From Platycnemis pennipes (taxonomy: Eukaryota; Arthropoda; Insecta; Odonata; Platycnemididae), in assembly GCA_933228895.1 (NCBI GenBank), contig OW121848.1:160534688-160598687 (forward strand): a DNA stretch of 64,000 nucleotides, written 5' to 3'. The notes under the pieces are model-generated. The model did no database searches, had not been told where the DNA came from, and saw nothing but the letters and a program-made list of their open reading frames with translations. The position numbers and the translations under genes are program-made. This document shows positions 47,318 to 57,536 of this stretch, piece by piece (positions within the stretch are counted from its first letter, which is position 1; the number at the start of each line of letters is the position of its first letter).

Positions 47318-48790
47318 CTTTACACCCCAACTCAGGTACCCTGTCCTTTTATCCATCGTTCAAGGCAGCGTCCTTTTCGTTAAGACAAGGTTTCAGGGAC
47401 AAAGAGTTTCTACTTTTTAAACATTTTTGTTGCTTACAACAGCAAATACTGAATTGATTAAAATTCTATGTATATAAAAGCTTCGGCCATGTTAGGTGCT
47501 TCACCTAACAGACCACTGTAATGGATAAATTGTTTCACCTTTTTAGCTTATGTTATTGTTCATTTGAATTTAATCTGATGTTCTTTGTGATCCTCCTCAC
47601 AAGTTGTCTAATGAACCATACTCTTGCAGTGCCGCAAAAAATTCCAATGTGACTCCCCCGTTAGGTATTTGGGATAACTCTGACGCTTAGATGTCACTGT
47701 CTACTGTTTTGTGTACCTTCTTTAAATATTGTAACTTTTGGGCCGGCGATTTTATTTCTGTAATGGAGTTACGTACGATATTTAGTTATCGTTTTAGTCT
47801 CATACTGGTAGAGTTATGATTAATATACATATTGGTGGTCGAATGAAAGACCGACGAAGTCAGCATTTGTATACGTTTCTTATGGTTAAACGATTGCGTC
47901 ATTCGGTTATACCATTAAGTTATTGTAATTTTTTTTACTGATCTAATCAAAAGAGATAGTGAATAATTCGAAACCTTGCTAAGGGAGTGTCAGCGATAGT
48001 AATCATTCTTTCTCCAAAAGGAATTGATTGGTGTCTTTCGGATGTTGGCCATAAAATCGGAGGTACAGTTGTTATGATTTGTGATTTTATTTGAAGTTTG
48101 ATGACTACAATGGGAATGCCATGCTATGGTTAGAAAAATGAGTTACTTATAGCGTTATCGAGAGACACTTGGCATTGAGTGTCCATTAACTGCATTATTA
48201 TGTCCATAGAGCCAACGGTCAATATAGATGTAAACTTTATCGCGCCAGTTTTTCTTCCACTCTCTTATTCAGTTAGCTCCGCTAGAAAATTTGCCATTAG
48301 TTTGACGTTTTCGTTTCATAATCGGTTGACCCAATATGAGTGGGTACAAAACTCGAAGGAAAGAGTATTTTACCTAAGCCCCTTAGACTAATTGCGTCTT
48401 AGTAGGTTCTAATAAAGTCTTAGTAGGTTACAGTAAGTTACCTGCTTCGGTCGTTCGGCTGCCAATAAAATCAGCCAAATTTCGTGGTATAGGTAAGGAC
48501 CATATAAATAAAAGGACCATGTAAATAAGGACCATAGTATGTAAGTCTTTGGTTGCAATCTCGAATATTATATGAACGATATACTGTAATTTATTTTTTC
48601 TCTAAAAATCCTCCATATGAAGCTCAAGTCACAAAACTCAGTATTATTTTACACCATTTACTTGACTGGAAAATTCTACTAATTGTATTGTGGGCGTTGG
48701 CAAGAAAGAAGGATTTATATCGTGAGAAACTTGTGATTTATCAGCTGGAAAAACTAACGCAGGATTATCGGATCGTGAAGGAGCGTCATC
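47318..48790. other. AT-rich DNA with short direct repeats
   Basis: Near 48400-48545 the phrases TCTTAGTAGGTT and GGACCATATAAATA / GGACCATGTAAATA / GGACCAT recur, a small degenerate tandem. No gene is seen. Confidence 0.5.
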
Positions 48791-49480
48791 GAATGCAGAG
48801 ATTCAAGAAAAATGGAAGATGCGAGCGCGCGTCTCTGTGGCCAATCTGCAGGCACCGCTGCCTTTACACCAGCCCCGCGATTCCCTCAAATAATAAAAAC
48901 GTTTTCCGAAACCACGTCACGCTCCATCCATCGTCCGCCGCTTCAAAGGACTCCCTCCGCCCAGAAGAAGGAACCCGCTTCGTTTTTTCCCTCCTCCTTT
49001 TCGTCGTCTTGTTTTGACTCCTGTCTCCCCCTCCCCCCATTCGCCCATCCGCGGCAGAGAGTAGGAGGGGGCTCTGATATTTGCGCGACCCTTTGCGTCG
49101 CAGTTTCACGTCCGGCAGCCCTTTTTTCCGAGCCCTTTTCCCCAGGGCAATTGTCCCTTCTCACAGACACTCTCATGAACTCCCATCTCCGGCTCGTGAA
49201 ACTCCCTCAATAAGATTTTTGGCCCTTCCCTAATGGCCCGCCTCCTCCCAACGCGGTGGAGAAATTGGTTATCCCGTGTCCCAGCTTGCCGTGTCTTCCG
49301 TGGAAATTATGGGAAGGAGGGAGGAGGGGGGGGGGAAGAGGGACGGAGGGGGAGGTAGGGAGTGGGTCGCGCCACTGCAGTAATACTTCAATGCCTGTGG
49401 TGGAGATGTCCTCCAAATCCTTGCCCGGATGCAGTCTTTGCGTACCCATGCTTTTGGCCTGATGTTGGCCAAGTGAGCGT
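48791..49480. other. GC-rich islet with G-runs
   Basis: C-rich then G-rich (49310-49365 holds several runs of three or more G, G-quadruplex-prone). Overlapping frames on both strands are unrecognisable. Confidence 0.5.
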
Positions 49481-50031
49481 GTCCCCCCGAAAAGAGGCCT
49501 CGATGTTTGGCGTAGTTCGTGGAAGGAAAGATACAGTTTTGAACCACACGCTAGGTTTATTACTGACATTCAAGGAAATAGTAATCTTTCTCGAATTCAG
49601 CTTCCAGATCATAGCCATCCCATGTAATTTTCTCGAAATAGCTTTGCCTGTAGATCGAGTGAGAGAAAAAATTGATGTCATGGTGCTCTACAGTGGAAAA
49701 TGCTGTTTGTGGTTTACTTAGTGTGCTCATGTTCGTAGATTGCCTGGTACCATTAATCCCCTTATTTATTCTCCGAATTTCATTTTTTTGTCATCACTGA
49801 AACATCTGCAGATAAAGTGGGGCGCTTAACATGATTTGGTATCTCAAGAGTGCTGACATGGCTTTTTCTAGATTTGTTCCTGGGATTAGCTCTTGGGGTC
49901 GATTCAACTCCATGAAGGACTTCAAGAATAGCATTATGGTAATGATACACGCTGTATGTTTGCTTTGGTGGAAATGACCATATTTCAGTGAAACCCAGTC
50001 AATGTAATCTAACCAAATAGGTACAAGCAAT
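49481..50031. other. Unassigned DNA
   Basis: No gene or repeat is supported. Confidence 0.5.
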
Positions 50032-50360
50032 GGGGGCGTTTACTCGGAACCGAAATCACAATTTTGTACACGAAATCGTTAGATGGAAACGAAAAAAGAA
50101 TTTTAGTGAAAAATTAATCTTCTAACCACAACCATTCACTCATAAATCAAAAATTAAAATTAGCAAAAGTTGACGCCCACCGAATAAGCTGCTTTTATAT
50201 CGTTGACGTCATTTTCCTCCCGTCCTTGACTGCTTTTCTGGGAAGGGAAGGGAGTGGAGGGGGGTTCTCGGAAGGTCTGCTCGCACAGATGCTGTCGCAA
50301 TCGCTCCTATTGGCAGTGTCAGCTGTGTCCCCCCCCATTGCGATAAGACAAAGTAGCTTG
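50032..50360 (+). mobile_element. MITE-B copy 4, 3'-truncated
   Basis: Same orientation as the 20019 copy, with an intact left terminus GGGGGCGTTTACTCGG. It matches closely through the TGACGTCA site (50204-50211) and the purine-rich run, and stops at AAAGTAGCTT, about 190 bases short of the right end. The abrupt loss indicates a deletion or later rearrangement. Confidence 0.78.
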
Positions 50361-52033
50361 TAGCAATAAACAAAAATTTCTGAACATTAATGATGCCGCA
50401 AAGCAAAACGACTTCTCTTTTGTTTGTGCGTAAACTCATTATCAACTTGCAATATTGTTGGGAAAAATTGGCAGTTTCATTGATTTAAGTCACATGAATT
50501 AACAATTTGAATTATGATTGCACATATTAGACGAGAAAAAGACTGGCAATACAATTTAACCGTCCGCTTCGGTGATTTCAACGAAGAGGATTCGGATTCG
50601 AAGGTAGAGCAGAATAGAAAACGTACTTTATTGTTCAGGGACTATATATAAGATACGGAGGAAGGGGAGAAGTGGGATGCCGTCCCTGCTTCGCTTCCAC
50701 TGCTGAACCCCCAGGTATGAGTATCCTTTCAGTCGAATGTGGAAAATTTTTCTCCAAGCGCGTTAATGGAATCGGAATGTTCACGGCAATGCCCATTCGG
50801 AGTGATGTAGCCTGTGAAGCGACGCATTCGGGTATAAAGCGTAGGGGCTGAGTGGCAAGACGGTTGTTACGAATCAAATGTTTTGCGGCGAGGTGGGTGC
50901 ATATTGCCGAGCACTTGGGTGTGGATTCTGGTTCCGTGTGTGTAGCTGCCGACGCAGGCTGAGAATAGGGGGAGGAGGAGGGTGGAGTGGAGGGGGAGGA
51001 GGAGGAATTCGTGTTGGGGTCGGGTATTTACGGGCCTCCTCTCGGTTGGCCCAAAGGCCGCAGTTGATGGTCCCTTCCTTCCCGTTGATGGGCATTTTTT
51101 GCTACATCTGCGGGTGGAGGCAACAGCCTGGCAGAGGATATTGGCTGCGAGGCCTTAATGCTCTTCCCGTGAGCCTCTCCTGGAGGAGTGGGGGACGTTC
51201 CTTTTTCCGGCTGAGGGGGGCGGGGCGGACGGGGGAAGCATGTGCGTGATTGAGTTTTAACGCACCCACGAACGCTTCCCTGTTTTTACCCGCTCAAAGC
51301 TTTGCTCTGCACTGGATCGTGGTCGCGTTAAGGTTCACCAATTTTGAGGCATTTATTATTTCTTTTAAGTGCTTATTTTTACCATCGAACTTAGCTATTA
51401 TTAGGATACCAGGATCGTGGACTTGTTATTGGAACTTCAGTCGAAACAGTTCCGTGTGATAGTAACTCGTCGAGGAAACAAAATGCTAACCTATTTTATG
51501 ATTGAAATCACTATTAGAAATTGCATTAGGGTGGCCCTTTATATTATGAATCATGCATTTAAACATATTACCGCACATTTTAGTTTCAGTGAATCTTCAA
51601 GATAAATATAACTATGTACATTACAAGTAGTTACAATGTGAGGAAGTGAGGGCCATGATACGGAGGAGTACGCCACGGAAAATGATATAACGATTGCCGT
51701 AAACCTTAGGTTCTTATGAAAGAAGATCCACTTTTTAAAATTTAAATACATTACCCGTGACATGAGTGGTTTGCCCCGTGCATTTGTTCTTGACAAAGAA
51801 AACCTTACCTATATCAAAAGAAATATTTTCCCTCTTCTGAACGGTTTTCCGGGGTAAAGTTATTTTGAACGCGTCCTGTTCTTCTCAAGTTACGAGTGTA
51901 TTCAAGGTACCTTAGAGCCCGTTAGGAAACCAATGGTTACACAGGTACAAAATTAGACGTACTACATGTGAAAGCGACTCACCAATCAAACTTCGGGTTG
52001 AATACAGTATATTGGAGGAGCTCATATCTACCC
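50361..52033. other. Unassigned DNA with a G-rich islet
   Basis: A G-rich islet (50880-51250) carries a Gly-rich open frame judged to be a composition effect. The rest is AT-rich with no recognised gene. Confidence 0.5.
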
Positions 52034-52850
52034 ATTATCATCGGTCAACAATCCTAGGATTGGTTTGACGCAGCCCTCCACTCGATTCTTCTATCGGCCA
52101 ACCTCTTCATATTGATGTAATTCCTTTCCTTTACATCTTTCACAACTTGCTCCATGTACCTCATACGAGGCCTGCCTTTTCCATTCTTCCCGTTCACTTT
52201 CCCCTCGACGATTGTCTTCATCAGGCCATCGTGTCTTAAGATGTTGCCGATTAAGTTGTCCCGTCTTCTTTTTAGCCTTATCAGTAGACATCTCTTTTCT
52301 CCCACTATTCTTAAGACTTCTTTGTTTGTCACTCGGTCGATGCATTTTATCTTCATCATTCTTCGGTAGCACCACATTTCAAACGCTTCCAGCCTTGACT
52401 TCTCTGCTACTGTTATCGTCCATGCTTCGCTGCCTTATGGTAAAATGCTCCAGATACATGTTCTAATGACACGTTTTCTCACTTCCACGCTTGTATTTGC
52501 AGCTGTAATCAGAATCCTCTTTTTGTAAAATGCCCTTTTCGCCTGGGCAATTCTACTGGCAATTTCTCTTTTACTTCGTCCATTGATGGTTACTCGGATT
52601 CCCAGGTAACCAAACTCTTCCTCCTCCTAGATTTTTTGTTTACCTAGTTTAACATTGGTCCTGGCTTCTTTTCTCCTACTGCATGCCACTAAATTAGTTT
52701 TCTTTTTATTTATCTTCAGGTGATATCGGCCAATATCCTTTCCATATTTCCTTGTGTCTTCTTTAAATCTCCTTTCGTTTCTGCCATGACTGCTATGTCG
52801 TCGGCGAATCGCAGCATGCTGATGTTCTCCCCGTGGATATGTCTACTAAG
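52034..52850 (-). mobile_element. RTE-like LINE, RT catalytic motif to C-terminus
   Basis: The minus strand begins near 52850 with SMLRFADDIAVMAETKGD; the catalytic FADD lies at 52797-52808. After one frameshift the same frame reads LKINKKKTNLVACSRRKEAR, EEEEFGYLGIRVTINGRS, AQAKRAFYKKRILITAAN, then GSEAWTITVAEKSRLEAFEM, HDGLMKTIVEGKVNGKNG, KGRPRMRYMEQVVKD and KRLADRRIEWRAASNQS, ending in TAG at 52054. In-frame stops lie at 52627-52629 (TAG) and at 52435-52437, where TAA replaces the tyrosine codon of the usual LYGSEAW motif. The order and motifs match the endonuclease-reverse transcriptase (RTE-type) proteins abundant in insects. It is 5' truncated, with no endonuclease domain, and not functional. 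Confidence 0.88.
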
Positions 52851-53370
52851 TTCATATTTATTCCAAAACGTTCTATAATAGACTTTTGCGTCTCAAAAAG
52901 TGCAGGGGTTGGTGAAGTTACAGATCTCTTCGCACGGTACGCTTCTGAGGCACTTAAGAACTCCCTGTCGTTGCCAGCCAGTCAAGAGTATTTTGGTCGA
53001 CTCTTCTATCGAATATTACACAGCAGAAATATGAACGGCATTATGGGCATCAAGGATGAATCGGATAATGGTGGTGAAAGGATAATTACGCTGCAGTGTA
53101 TGGCCGGCTAACGGTGGAAGGGAATGATGGCAAGACGCGGATATCGTTCTTCTTGGAATGGGACCTGAAATGTGTACAATGCTCTGCACCCGTCGCTGAC
53201 ACACATATTGTGCTGGGAATCCCGTGGAATGCGATAATTAGCAATTAGAAGCCCTCGATCATTTCGTCTGTTCCGATTGGGGTCCACTGATCATGTTCCA
53301 CTGATCGGGAATAATTTCTACTTTAGTCTCGAAATGTCTTATTCTGTCTTCGGGCGACACAAAATGTGTT
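52851..53370. other. Unassigned DNA
   Basis: An open frame at 52833-53111 overlaps the LINE start and is opposed by a minus-strand frame at 53016-53204. Neither is recognised. Confidence 0.4.
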
Positions 53371-53901
53371 ATCTACATCTACATAATACCCTGCAAGCCA
53401 CCATAAAGGTGTGTGGCAGGGGGTGAATTCTAACCAAACATGCACTACACATCATGCATAAAAAAGGATTAGTACCTATTTATATACTGTTCTAAACTAC
53501 ACTATTTAAAAAAAGATAAAAATAGCAAAGCAGACATGCAAAACATGCTGTTAGTTGGGTTAGCTTCAAGTCCTCATACCAACATGCAGCTACCAATGTT
53601 ATCCATTACTACGCCCGTACTGGATATATTTACCGTTATTCATATTCCTAATTGTACGAGGAAAAAAGGACATTTTGAATCTGTTAGTTCGGCAATCAAT
53701 TTCTCTAATTTTGTGATTATGGTCCAGTCTACCATAGTAAGTTGGGGTTCGCAAAATATTTTTAACATCATCTCTGAAATTATGGTCTTGGAATTAGTTT
53801 AAGAGATCTGACAATGATTCCCAATTTAATTCATTTAATACGCTGGTTTAGCTAATAAGGTTATCGTACCGTCCCTTGACAAATCTTGCCGATCTTCGCT
53901 G
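53371..53901 (-). mobile_element. LINE-A copy 4: 3' UTR, tail and short RT end
   Basis: The tail starts at 53371 and matches copies 2 and 3 closely through the 3' UTR. In the coding part, 24 bases present in copy 2 are deleted between AAGAGAT and CTGACAATG, with a GAT repeat at the junction that suggests microhomology. The match ends at CTTGCCGATCTTCGCTG, so this copy is the most 5'-truncated of the four. Confidence 0.85.
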
Positions 53902-55604
53902 TTATCGAGCTTGTACGAATATCATATCCATATTCTTTATTGGAGGAGTGTGCGGTTTGATGAAAAACATTCGGCTCCGGTGCTGAGACGATGGCTAGGT
54001 CCGGAGAGAGGTGAGACCGTAAGTTGGGATGGACGTTGTAATCTCCGCTCTGGGCAACGGGAAGGAATGATGGAAGCGGGGTGGGCGTATTGAGTGATGG
54101 GGGAGGAGGATTACCAGGGTGTGGTTCCCAGCCAGGGTGGGCCCGGGGGACTGCTTGAAATCGAGTGGGGGAATCGAATGGTGTGAGAGCGCTGTCGATG
54201 TTTCAGGCTTTCCTCGGCGGGAAGCCTCGAATTGAAAATCATAAAGCACGCGCGCCCCAACCGAAGTGGTCGGGAGGAGCGCCAGCTTCCGAGGCATACA
54301 AATGTAGAGGGCAGTGGCATCTTGAGGAGTAATGAGATTTCCCGAAGTACTCTTGAAGAGAGCGGGGGAGGGGTGGGAGTGGCGTTCGGCCTTTCCATTG
54401 GCGAAAGGACTGTGTGAGATTAGGAGTCAGGCCGCAAAAACCTCTTTTTGGTAAACTTTTCTGCTCGTAAAAGAGGCGACATCTGCCGGGAAGATATTGG
54501 CCGAGGGCGAATGGGCTCGGTCGTCGGACGGGAGGAGGAATACGATGCCCGCGGGGAGGGGGCGGGGCTTTTTGGGCTGCGTGGGGGGTGGGGGCAGGGC
54601 GAAGGCCCCTACGGATTGCCCCCTCGGCGGGCTGAGGGGGAAGAGGCGATTGGAGGCCCGGACGAATTTTCCTCGGGGACCGGAACGAATTTTTGCAACA
54701 CTCCGTCGTGAGGCAACCATGAGTGGATTGCATACGCTACTTGAGCACGCTGAAAAAGATTGTGCATCGAATGTTTCGTCGATAGAAAGTGTGAAATCTC
54801 CTTTTGATGGTATGGTCGGGTCCAGAGAATCAATGACTCTGATAACGAAAAGAATACAGTATGAGGGGAAGTTGGAAACAACCACGGAATGTAATTGATT
54901 CATGAAATAAATAAAAATAGATCTATTACGCTTCCTTGAGAGAAACCTTATGAGAATTGGACTGTGTGGGACATGATATCATTCATATCACGGCACTTTG
55001 ATCGTGTCCACGTAAGCACCTTTCATCCTGCATATAATATTTTTGTTCATCCCACATTTTCTAACCACATATTATTAAATCATTGTGAGGAATATCATCC
55101 TATGTTTGAAATCTAGGAATATCAACTTCGAAATTATTTACTCTGGAGGATTAAATTTCGTATGAATGAGGTTATTGGTGTCTCGAAAACCCTATTCAGA
55201 ATCTGTATTGGTCAGTTAGAAGCAATTGCTGTTTATATAATACCACATTTTTGACCTCACAATGACACATGCAAAATCTTACATAAGACTGTTGTCAGAG
55301 AAATATATACCGATATGTGCTACATTCTTCACCCTTTCAAGTGTATGAGCAAGGTAAGCCATTTTCCAGTCCTTTAGTGCTTTATGGAATGGATAAATGA
55401 AAATTGCTTTTTATTTACCCATCTCATAATGTAACAGTTCCACCATATCGACCGATTGACCGTGAGACATTGTTTTACTTCAGCGCTTTGTTGGATGTTA
55501 AACATTTTTAACTGTGGCGCTCATTTGGAAACTAATGCATTAAATGCCTTTGCAGAACTATGACCGCTACTGGAATATTGCTTGGGCTCATAATCTACAC
55601 CTGC
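53902..55604. other. GC-rich islet followed by AT-rich DNA
   Basis: 53990-54720 is GC-rich with G-runs, with open frames in all frames on both strands. 54730-55600 is AT-rich with none. No gene is recognised. Confidence 0.5.
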
Positions 55605-56775
55605 ATTTTACATCTACATCTACAAAATACACTGCAGGCCACCACAAGGGTGTGTGGCAGGGGTCGCAAATATCTTTCCCAGATCCTTCTTGACTTTTTC
55701 TTGTTGTTTCTCAGTCTTTCTCGTGGAACTTCCCTAATTTTCCCCTCCATTATGTTTCCTTCACATTCGTTGTATCTCAGGGTATGTCCAAGCCACCGTG
55801 TTCTTCTTTGTTGCATGTTCCTCCGTAGCGATCATTTCCTTCTGCTCTTCTGTATACCTCCTCGTATCTCACTTTGTCCGTTCGTGTGATAGATTCAGTA
55901 TCCTCAAATTCGACGTTTCCTAGGCTTCTTAGCTTTTTTTGGTCAGCTTTCCCAGTGTCCCATGCTTCTGATCCGTAGAGTGCCACAGCCCACACAGTTG
56001 TTTTGACACATTGTTTTCTCGTCTCCATTCTCATGCTCTTTGAGCGTAATAGCTGTCTCTTCGCCATGAAATCCCTCTCAGCTCTGGATACTCTACGTTT
56101 GTATCCGCTGTGCTTCTACCATTGCACGTGATAGAGCTGCAAAGGTAGGTGAATGATTCTACTTGCTCTAATATCTCTCCCTTGAGGTGGACGTCTACTA
56201 ACATTTTCTCCCTTCCGCATACAAGTAGGTACTCTAGTTTTTTTCTTATTGATTTGCATGATGTACTCCTGAAACACTCCTTCAATTGTGAGAAAGAATA
56301 TGTAGATAAAATGAAATCTGTGATCATTTTCGCGCTCTGCTAAGATAGCAATGTCATCTGCGAAGCATGGTACCTATGTTAATTTCTTCTCCATTCACTT
56401 TGATCCCTTTAATTACCTCTTCTTTTACTTCTTTAACTGAGTCCTCCATATAAATATGGAAGAGTGCTGGTGGCCGTTTAACCCATGTCTCAACCCTTTG
56501 TTAATTTTTGCCTCTGTTTTTCTTTTATTCTCCGTGCAGAGAGTCACGACCTGGTCTTTTTTGGAGTTGCAGATAATTCTTGTATAATTGCGAAAAGTGT
56601 TTCAGTAGCTATCTCTGATAAGGCTTTCGTTTGTTGAGTATTTCCTGTCCAAATATATTTTGTGCTTCTTAGGTATCAGTGTTGTTCTACCAGTCCCTAA
56701 CTCTGTTTTAATGGTCTCAATTATCCTCTTAGTATTTTCTACAGCTCTTGTAATTGCAGCTTTATAAGAATTGTG
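55605..56775 (-). mobile_element. RTE-like LINE with a LINE-A-type 3' tail
   Basis: On the minus strand, in order: AKINKGLRHGL (decayed RQGCPLSP region), HIYMEDSVKEVKEEVIKGIK, VNGEEINIG, FADDIAIL (catalytic FADD at 56353-56364), VESFTYLCSSITCNGRST, MAKRQLLRSKSMRMETRKQC and TTVWAVALYGSEAWDTGKAD. The pieces lie in different frames with several frameshifts and stops. Family and motif order are as for 52034-52850, but the sequence is a distinct lineage. At its 3' end, where relatives continue with GRPR...VKD...MKRLA, this copy runs straight into a tail (55609-55665) like that of LINE-A: GGTGTGTGGCAGGGG and a CATCTACATCTACA repeat. It is non-functional and truncated at both coding ends. Confidence 0.82.
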
Positions 56776-57480
56776 TATGATGACAACCGCTAAGGCCTAG
56801 CCATTTCTGCTGCCGGGGCACTACACTAGCGCCAGTATACTGGGTCCCTTAGTTGCTAGGAATCGTATCAGTATTGTTCAGTTCAATCATAGATCATTCG
56901 AACAATGACTTAGTAATAGCTACCTTTGAGGGTGTACGATGGTGAGGGTGGTACGATGGAAGGAAATATGAAAGAAATGGTTTTCCGTTGTGTTTTTCTT
57001 CCTTAATTCTTCTTTTATTTTCTTTCCTAATTGTGTTTGAAACATAACACCCGACATCACTCAATAGGCAACCCCTCTGGTGTGGTACACCATCTTGTAG
57101 CCTCCTCACTGAGCAACAGATGCTCACTGAATAACCATTCGTTTCTCTCTTCAACCGATGTGGCTTGCGTGGGCCTTGGTCAACTTTCGTCGCTCCTTCC
57201 AGTTCTGCTCGTGGGTCAGAGGAAGGAATCAACCCTTTATACTTCGCCTCGCTCGTAGCCTGGTGGAGAAGAGCCCTCTTTGAAATAACGGAATACTAGA
57301 AGTTCCACCGAAAAAATAATTCGCGGCTTATTCGCAGTTTTTGAATCCTTGAAATAATTCCATTTCCTCTCTTCTACTCAACGTGATTCTTCACTGTGAC
57401 TTACTACTCCATGTGAAACTTCATCATTCCAACATGTAAATTTCAGGAGTCAGAGAAACCTATTAAATGATACTTGCATG
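56776..57480. other. Unassigned DNA with a 112-codon frame
   Basis: A minus-strand frame (56894-57232) has GPRKPHRLKRETNGYSVSIC and a cysteine-containing middle. It is not recognised and may be repeat-derived. Confidence 0.35.
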
Positions 57481-57536
57481 TTCTGTACAACATTAAAAAC
57501 ACTTCAAGTTCTGTACAACATTAAAAACACTTCAAG
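57481..57536. repeat. 28-bp unit, two perfect tandem copies
   Basis: A 28-base unit starting TTCTGTACAACATTAAAAAC is repeated exactly at 57481-57508 and 57509-57536. Confidence 0.9.
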
